Shown here piece by piece: positions 7,186-10,761 of a DNA stretch of 10,761 bases. The notes beneath the pieces were generated by a model that had not been told where the DNA came from, made no database searches, and saw only the letters and a list, made by a program, of their open reading frames with translations. A program made the translations under genes and the position numbers. The DNA is from Cryomorphaceae bacterium. Lineage in GTDB: Bacteria; Bacteroidota; Bacteroidia; Flavobacteriales; Schleiferiaceae. Where the stretch lies: NCBI GenBank assembly GCA_003451355.1, contig DMDX01000117.1, forward strand, positions 1 through 10,761. Reading direction: 5' to 3'. Position 1 is the stretch's first letter, and each line of letters begins with the position of its first letter.

Positions 7186-7217
7186 GGCAATGAATTAACG
7201 TCGTTGAGGGCGCGATA

Positions 7218-8147
7218 TTACAAAAATCTTGGATTACGGTAGCTTCCATTCACCCGAGGAGGGATTTCTATCGTAAAACAATAAGTGAGAAAAAGTTCAT
7301 GAGAGCCTGAAGAATAGGCACTTAGGCTGGATGTGGTCAAGTCGTACGAATACGAAGCCCGAAGCGATGGCATGATCTGGTAACCGAGCATGAGGCTAAT
7401 TGCATCTTGATTTCTCCATCCAAGTCCTGCATAAAGCTTCTCCATGATCAATGCATTTGCATTGAGGTCCATAGTGATGTTCGAATTCAAATCGGACTTC
7501 AAAAGGATACTTGGTGTGATTTGAATCGGAGTAGCGGTGGGTAGGTCAAATGTGGCTCCGCCGGTGAGGAAGTAGTGCATTTTACTCTGAAAGCGTGCAG
7601 CGGTTCCAAAGCTCGCGGAACTCTGAAGTAAGCGGCTTGACGAAAGGCCGGCAAACCAAAGATCGTTGGTGTAGTACGCTCCGAAGTTGAGTTCAGGGGT
7701 AAATGAGGTTGCGCCCGAGTTCATCACGGCGGGGTCTGATGGATTGTCGGGAAAAATCCAGGTAGCTTGGCGAACGTTTTTGTTTTTAAAGTCGACGGCA
7801 AGGCCGAGACCAAGGGTTCCGCTACCCAATTCGAGTTGGTAGGCGTAGCCCACAGCAGCAGAGATGTCCTCAAAAAAACCGATGCGATCATTGACCACGT
7901 TGACCATGAGTCCCCCGTGCAATAGATCCACTGGAATCGATGCGTTGAGGTTCTGAGTGGTGGGTGCTCCGTCAAACCCCACCCACTGTAATCGTTGACC
8001 TAAATTGATGCAAATGCCGTCTCCCGTGCCCGCAACGCCAGGGTTAAAGCCCAATCTGTTATTGAAGTACTGGGTGAACTGAACATCCTGTTGCGCCCAC
8101 AGCGCGCTGGATATCAGCACCAAAGCACTTGCAAGTAGGGATTTCAT
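7218..8147 (-). CDS. porP: PorP/SprF family type IX secretion system outer-membrane protein
   Basis: A predicted 14-strand-type outer-membrane barrel of the PorP/SprF family; members bind T9SS components or help particular cargo (for example SprB-like adhesins) reach the surface. The 309-residue product starts with the Sec signal peptide MKSLLASALVLISSALWA, likely cleaved before Q19. Family hallmarks: VQFTQYFNNRLGFNPGVAGT, QRLQWVGFDGAPTTQNLN, GGLMVNVVNDRIGFF, YAYQLELGSGTLGLGLAVDF, and near the end GLGWRNQDAISLMLGYQI then ASYSYDLTTSSLSAY and SGSHELFL. The frame is open upstream to 8432, but that part overlaps the arginase-fold gene in another frame and lacks family similarity. ATG 8147 is therefore chosen; ATG 8156 (adding MYR) is possible. 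First gene of the gldKLMN operon. The position fits the PorP of the core PorKLMN-P locus, but PorP and SprF cannot be told apart from sequence alone. Confidence 0.93.
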   Translation of the reverse strand: MKSLLASALVLISSALWAQQDVQFTQYFNNRLGFNPGVAGTGDGICINLGQRLQWVGFDGAPTTQNLNASIPVDLLHGGLMVNVVNDRIGFFEDISAAVGYAYQLELGSGTLGLGLAVDFKNKNVRQATWIFPDNPSDPAVMNSGATSFTPELNFGAYYTNDLWFAGLSSSRLLQSSASFGTAARFQSKMHYFLTGGATFDLPTATPIQITPSILLKSDLNSNITMDLNANALIMEKLYAGLGWRNQDAISLMLGYQIMPSLRASYSYDLTTSSLSAYSSGSHELFLTYCFTIEIPPRVNGSYRNPRFL

Positions 8148-8186
8148 ACGGTACATTCGGTGGGTAAGGGTCTTGCGAATCAGTGC

Positions 8187-8220
8187 TAAAAGTAGCAAAT
8201 ATTTAGTTTGCACGTTACAA
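8187..8220 (-). promoter_or_regulatory. Candidate promoter of the porP-gldKLMN operon
   Basis: In the 67-base gap before porP the minus strand carries TACTTTTA (8194-8187), seven of eight matches to the Bacteroidota -7 consensus TAnnTTTG. A TTG at 8220-8218 lies 23 bases further upstream, at the long edge of the known -33/-7 spacing. The TTG overlaps the end of the arginase-fold gene. The match is imperfect, so the operon could instead be co-transcribed from topA. Confidence 0.3.
8195..8211. repeat. Inverted repeat GCAAA-N7-TTTGC upstream of porP
   Basis: Perfect 5-base arms at 8195-8199 and 8207-8211 with an AT-rich 7-base centre. It lies just after the stop codon of the arginase-fold gene and exactly between the candidate -33 and -7 elements of the porP promoter. 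It may be an operator or a weak hairpin; it has no T tract in either direction, so it is not a classical terminator. Short arms make chance a real possibility. Confidence 0.2.
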
Positions 8221-9345
8221 CCCGCGACGAACAATGCGCCACCACACATTTGGAATACTACCGGATTGGGCAAGTTCGTAATCTTCCATGGAACACGGAA
8301 CCAATTGATGCCGAGCATTTTCAGACGGGTTGTTGGGAACTTCGACCCACCATCGAAGGCTGTATGGAGATTTGTAAAAAACCATTTCGCCTTGGTCGTC
8401 GGGCAGCAGTACAGTGAATTTGAGGTTCTCACTTTTGGGGCGCAACGGGAAGTCGGCTACGCGGCCTGCCACACCATCTATAAAGTACCAAAGACCTTGG
8501 GCCCAAAGGTGTGCGTTTTGGCCGTCGAGGTCGCGAGATCCTACAAAGTCGGTGAGGCAAAGGCTGCTGAGCTTGTCGCTAAAGCCGGCGAAGCGCAGTA
8601 GGGCACAAAACGACTCGCCGCTGAGCCCGTTGGGATTGGCCTCGTGCTGGGCTGGTGCGTCGGCGGCGCGCACCGCTGCGTTGTGCACAATGGCCATGTC
8701 GGCGTCGCGCAACCAAGGTTCCGCTCGGTGAATGGGCTGCATTTCGCCCACGCGGTGCACTTCTAGGTGCATTTTCTCGGCGAGGTCCAGTGCAGATTGC
8801 GGAACAAAGTAGCTCTGGTGGGCCAGGTGACTTAGGTGAAAGAGGTGGAAGGGCTTGTGCGTGAGTAGGTGTGCGAGCAGGTTACTGCGGTCGGGCAAGC
8901 TGTAGTCGTCTCCGAGCGAAATGCGCGAGTTGATCAAGCACGCATTAATCGTTTGCTCCATCTTTCCGTACGCGCGGTACACGCCCAAGGGCCAGTCGGA
9001 TCCAGCGCCCATGAACACGGGAATGCATCCGTACTTAAGTACCTCGAGCGCTAATTCTTCTACTGCCACCAAGGTGTCTACGCGGTCCCGACCAGGTCTA
9101 AGGTTTCCGAGGTCGACTACGCGAAGGTCCCACGGGCCCCCGTATAGTGGGTATAGGGCGCGTCGTACGCTGTCGGCGACATCGTGGGCTGCAGCGCGCT
9201 GCTCTGGGACGCCGATTAGCGCGATTCGGGCTCCTCTGAGGTCAGGGAGCTCATCGCCATTGCGTTCAATGCTGGCGCCCAGGGTTTCTGCGGGCCACTG
9301 CTGGCTAAAGTCCAGCGGAACGGGTTCAAGCCATTCAATACCCAT
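8215..9345 (-). CDS. Arginase/ureohydrolase-fold protein (annotated as formimidoylglutamase), probably without metal site
   Basis: A 376-residue cytosolic protein of the arginase/formimidoylglutamase superfamily, recognised from RIALIGVPEQR (40-50), YGGPWDLRVVDLGNL (68-82), IPVFMGAGSDWPLGVYRAY (108-126), the nucleotide-fold layout, and FAGFSDKLSSLCL. The Mn-binding signatures of active enzymes are not intact. GGxH becomes GAGSD (113-117); the DAHxD motif aligns with N139-S-R141-I-S143; and the SxDxD motif aligns with IVHNA (219-223, H221 and A223). All six usual ligands therefore seem lost, which argues against hydrolysis of formimidoylglutamate or arginine. A C-terminal extension (about 305-376), rich in aromatic and basic residues, contains VFYKSPYSLRWWVEVP, RHQLVPCSMEDYELA and IPNVWW and resembles that of Bacteroidota homologues. 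The gene starts 3 bases after the topA stop and ends 67 bases before porP. The role is unknown; the name formimidoylglutamase should be treated as a fold label only. Confidence 0.85.
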   Translation of the reverse strand: MGIEWLEPVPLDFSQQWPAETLGASIERNGDELPDLRGARIALIGVPEQRAAAHDVADSVRRALYPLYGGPWDLRVVDLGNLRPGRDRVDTLVAVEELALEVLKYGCIPVFMGAGSDWPLGVYRAYGKMEQTINACLINSRISLGDDYSLPDRSNLLAHLLTHKPFHLFHLSHLAHQSYFVPQSALDLAEKMHLEVHRVGEMQPIHRAEPWLRDADMAIVHNAAVRAADAPAQHEANPNGLSGESFCALLRFAGFSDKLSSLCLTDFVGSRDLDGQNAHLWAQGLWYFIDGVAGRVADFPLRPKSENLKFTVLLPDDQGEMVFYKSPYSLRWWVEVPNNPSENARHQLVPCSMEDYELAQSGSIPNVWWRIVRRGL

Positions 9346-9348
9346 TGC

Positions 9349-10761
9349 TTACTTTTTGCTACGTGTACTTGCGGCGCGGCCCTTGGTTTTGCCCGCAGTT
9401 TTGCCCGCGGATTTCGCTGCAGACTTGCCGCGGCCTTTGGCGCCGGTGCTGGGTTGGTGCTTTGAGATGAGATCGAGTACGTCGTCGGCGGTAAGGGATT
9501 CGGGCTCTGTACCGCGCGGAATTTTCACATTCTCTTTGCCCCACTTCAGGTAGGGTCCGAATCGACCTTTGAGGAGGTCAACCTCACCTTGGGGTGTTGA
9601 AAACGTCTTGATCACTGCGGCAGCGGCTGAGGCGATCTTGGCCTGAACCAACTCAATGGCTTCAGCCTCGGTGACGCTTAGAGGGGTCATCGGGGCGGTA
9701 ATGCTTGCAAATGTCTTGTCCCACTGCACGTAGGGCCCAAATCGACCGAAGTTGGCACGCAGCGGCTTGCCTTCGTAGGTGCCTACGACTCGGGGGAGTC
9801 GCAAGAGCTCAAGGGCGTCGGGAAGCGTGATTTTATCGAGGGTAAACGGTTCGGGGATTCCGACGAATTTGGCGTCTGCCTCATCGCCGTCGCCGCCGCC
9901 GAGCATGACTACAGGGCCAAATCGGGCAAGGCGCGCAGATACTTGGCGGCCGCTTTCGGGATGGGTTCCAAGCACGCGGATCGAACGAACGCGCTCGCTC
10001 TCTTCAGACTGCGTGACCAGCGGGTGGAATTTGGAGTAGAAGTCGCCCAAAATGGTCTGCCACTCAGCGCGGCCCTCGGCGACTTCGTCAAATTGGGCCT
10101 CCATCTTGGCGGTGAACGAATAGTCCATTACCCCACCAAAGTGAGCGACGAGGTAGTCGGTCACAAGGTTGCCGATGTCGGTGGGCACGAGGCGGCCCTT
10201 GTCGGAACCGAATTTTTCTTCGCGCTGCGCCCAGTTCCACTGGCTTCCGCCGGTCCATTCGGCAAAGGCCACGTGGCGAACCTCGCCTTCACGCACTCCC
10301 TTGGCGACGTAGCCGCGCTTCTGGATGGTTGAAATGGTCGGAGCGTAGGTCGACGGGCGGCCAATACCCTCTTCTTCAAGAGATTTGACCAAGGTGGCTT
10401 CGGTGAAGCGCCCTGGAGGGCGTGTGAAGCGCTGCGTGGCCATGGCGCTGCGGAGTTCCACCGCGTCGCCCTGCTTGAGCGGCGGCAGCATTCCGGCCTC
10501 GTCCTCTTCTTCGTCAACCCCTTCGCGGTACACCTTGAGGAATCCTTCAAAGGCAATCATTTCGCCGCGGGCGATGAACTCAGCCGCGGAATTGCTCAAG
10601 TGCGCCACCGTGCGGTCGATCTGGGCGTCGGCCATTTGGCTGGCAAGGGTGCGCTTCCAGATAAGTTCGTAGAGTTTTTTCTCGGCGGCATCGCCTCCGG
10701 CAGACTTCACCATCATGTTGGTTGGGCGAATGGCTTCGTGCGCCTCTTGGGCTCCGGCGCT
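9349..10761 (-). CDS. topA: DNA topoisomerase I (C-terminal 470 residues; 5' end outside window)
   Basis: A type IA topoisomerase that relaxes negative supercoils. The open frame runs from base 10761 to the TAA at 9349 and begins inside the gene with SAGAQEAHEAIRPTNMM, the conserved EAHEAIRP motif. It continues through RFTRPPGRFTEATLVKSLEE, GIGRPSTYAPTISTIQKRGY and LVPTDIGNLVTDYLVAHF, all TopA core motifs. The catalytic tyrosine and Toprim domain lie upstream, outside the window. Instead of zinc fingers (the visible part has no cysteine at all), the tail has three repeats of the Toprim C-terminal type, each centred on RFGP: ARFGPVVMLG, GRFGPYVQWD and GRFGPYLKWG. It ends in a low-complexity Lys/Ala/Gly/Ser tail (last 30 or so residues) likely to bind DNA nonspecifically. 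An apparent internal ATG at 10716 is not the start. The next gene follows after only 3 bases, so the two are co-transcribed. Confidence 0.96.
   Translation of the reverse strand, partial: SAGAQEAHEAIRPTNMMVKSAGGDAAEKKLYELIWKRTLASQMADAQIDRTVAHLSNSAAEFIARGEMIAFEGFLKVYREGVDEEEDEAGMLPPLKQGDAVELRSAMATQRFTRPPGRFTEATLVKSLEEEGIGRPSTYAPTISTIQKRGYVAKGVREGEVRHVAFAEWTGGSQWNWAQREEKFGSDKGRLVPTDIGNLVTDYLVAHFGGVMDYSFTAKMEAQFDEVAEGRAEWQTILGDFYSKFHPLVTQSEESERVRSIRVLGTHPESGRQVSARLARFGPVVMLGGGDGDEADAKFVGIPEPFTLDKITLPDALELLRLPRVVGTYEGKPLRANFGRFGPYVQWDKTFASITAPMTPLSVTEAEAIELVQAKIASAAAAVIKTFSTPQGEVDLLKGRFGPYLKWGKENVKIPRGTEPESLTADDVLDLISKHQPSTGAKGRGKSAAKSAGKTAGKTKGRAASTRSKK

Larger units (their letters stand above)
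2600..8147 (-). other. porP-gldK-gldL-gldM-gldN operon (T9SS core locus)
   Basis: Five minus-strand genes in the order conserved for the core type IX secretion locus, with gaps of 32, 48, 52 and 2 bases and no internal terminator, closed by the hairpin at 2600-2625. The products span outer membrane (PorP/SprF), outer-membrane-anchored periplasmic ring (GldK, GldN) and inner membrane/periplasm (GldL, GldM). Other T9SS parts (SprA translocon, SprE, SprT, GldJ, PorU/PorV) are not in the window and are normally unlinked. Whether the cell glides or only secretes cannot be judged here. Confidence 0.93.

Noticed and set aside
8148..8432. A 95-codon in-frame N-terminal extension of porP
   Set aside because: It overlaps the arginase-fold gene in another frame, shows no family similarity, and would bury the signal peptide MKSLLASALVLISSALWA inside the protein.
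8215..9345. A histidine-utilisation (hut) operon
   Set aside because: Only a formimidoylglutamase-like fold is present, its metal ligands are missing, and no hutH, hutU or hutI is nearby.
10714..10716. ATG at 10716 as the start of topA
   Set aside because: The frame stays open to the window edge and encodes the conserved GAQEAHEAIRPT directly upstream, so this Met is internal.
1..10761. Mobile element, CRISPR array, tRNA/rRNA or defence island
   Set aside because: No transposase or integrase, no regularly spaced repeats, no cloverleaf-like gene and no defence domains were seen; the genes are tightly packed housekeeping and T9SS genes.

Overview
The window is about 10.8 kb of an ordinary-looking chromosome from a member of the Bacteroidota, most likely a flavobacterium-type gliding or T9SS-positive marine/freshwater lineage. 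The evidence is a complete PorP/SprF-GldK-GldL-GldM-GldN gene set, which is restricted to this phylum, together with Bacteroidota-type -7 promoter elements (TAnnTTTG), a lack of Shine-Dalgarno sequences, and a TopA tail built of RFGPY repeats. Base composition is moderately GC-rich for the group. Nothing looks mobile: there is no IS, tRNA, CRISPR or phage signal. No gene-free stretch longer than about 80 bases exists, so almost all of the window is coding.

Layout. (1) Positions 1-1155, minus: the N-terminal 385 codons of an ABC-F translation factor, cut by the window edge. (2) 1234-1626, plus: a small DUF983 zinc-ribbon membrane protein, divergent from the ABC-F gene across a 78-base gap holding a -7 element for each direction and an inverted repeat between them. 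(3) 1623-2579, minus: a DAO-fold FAD-dependent oxidoreductase whose stop codon overlaps that of the DUF983 gene. (4) 2600-2625: a strong Rho-independent terminator with a TTCG loop, ending the T9SS operon. (5) 8147-2644, minus: porP/sprF-gldK-gldL-gldM-gldN with gaps of 32, 48, 52 and 2 bases, the core of the type IX secretion and gliding machinery. (6) 9345-8215, minus: an arginase-fold protein normally annotated as formimidoylglutamase, in which every expected Mn-ligand position appears substituted. (7) 10761-9349, minus: the C-terminal 470 codons of DNA topoisomerase I (topA), 3 bases upstream of the arginase-fold gene.

How it works together. GldL (inner membrane) and GldM (inner membrane/periplasm) form the proton-driven motor. 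GldM reaches through the periplasm to the GldK-GldN ring under the outer membrane, and PorP/SprF is an outer-membrane barrel partner. The ion-path residues expected in GldL and GldM are all present, so the motor looks functional. The T9SS itself is a known system. The least explained parts are the apparently dead ureohydrolase with a conserved-looking C-terminal extension just upstream of the operon, and the FAD oxidoreductase just downstream. I see no evidence for a wholly new system.
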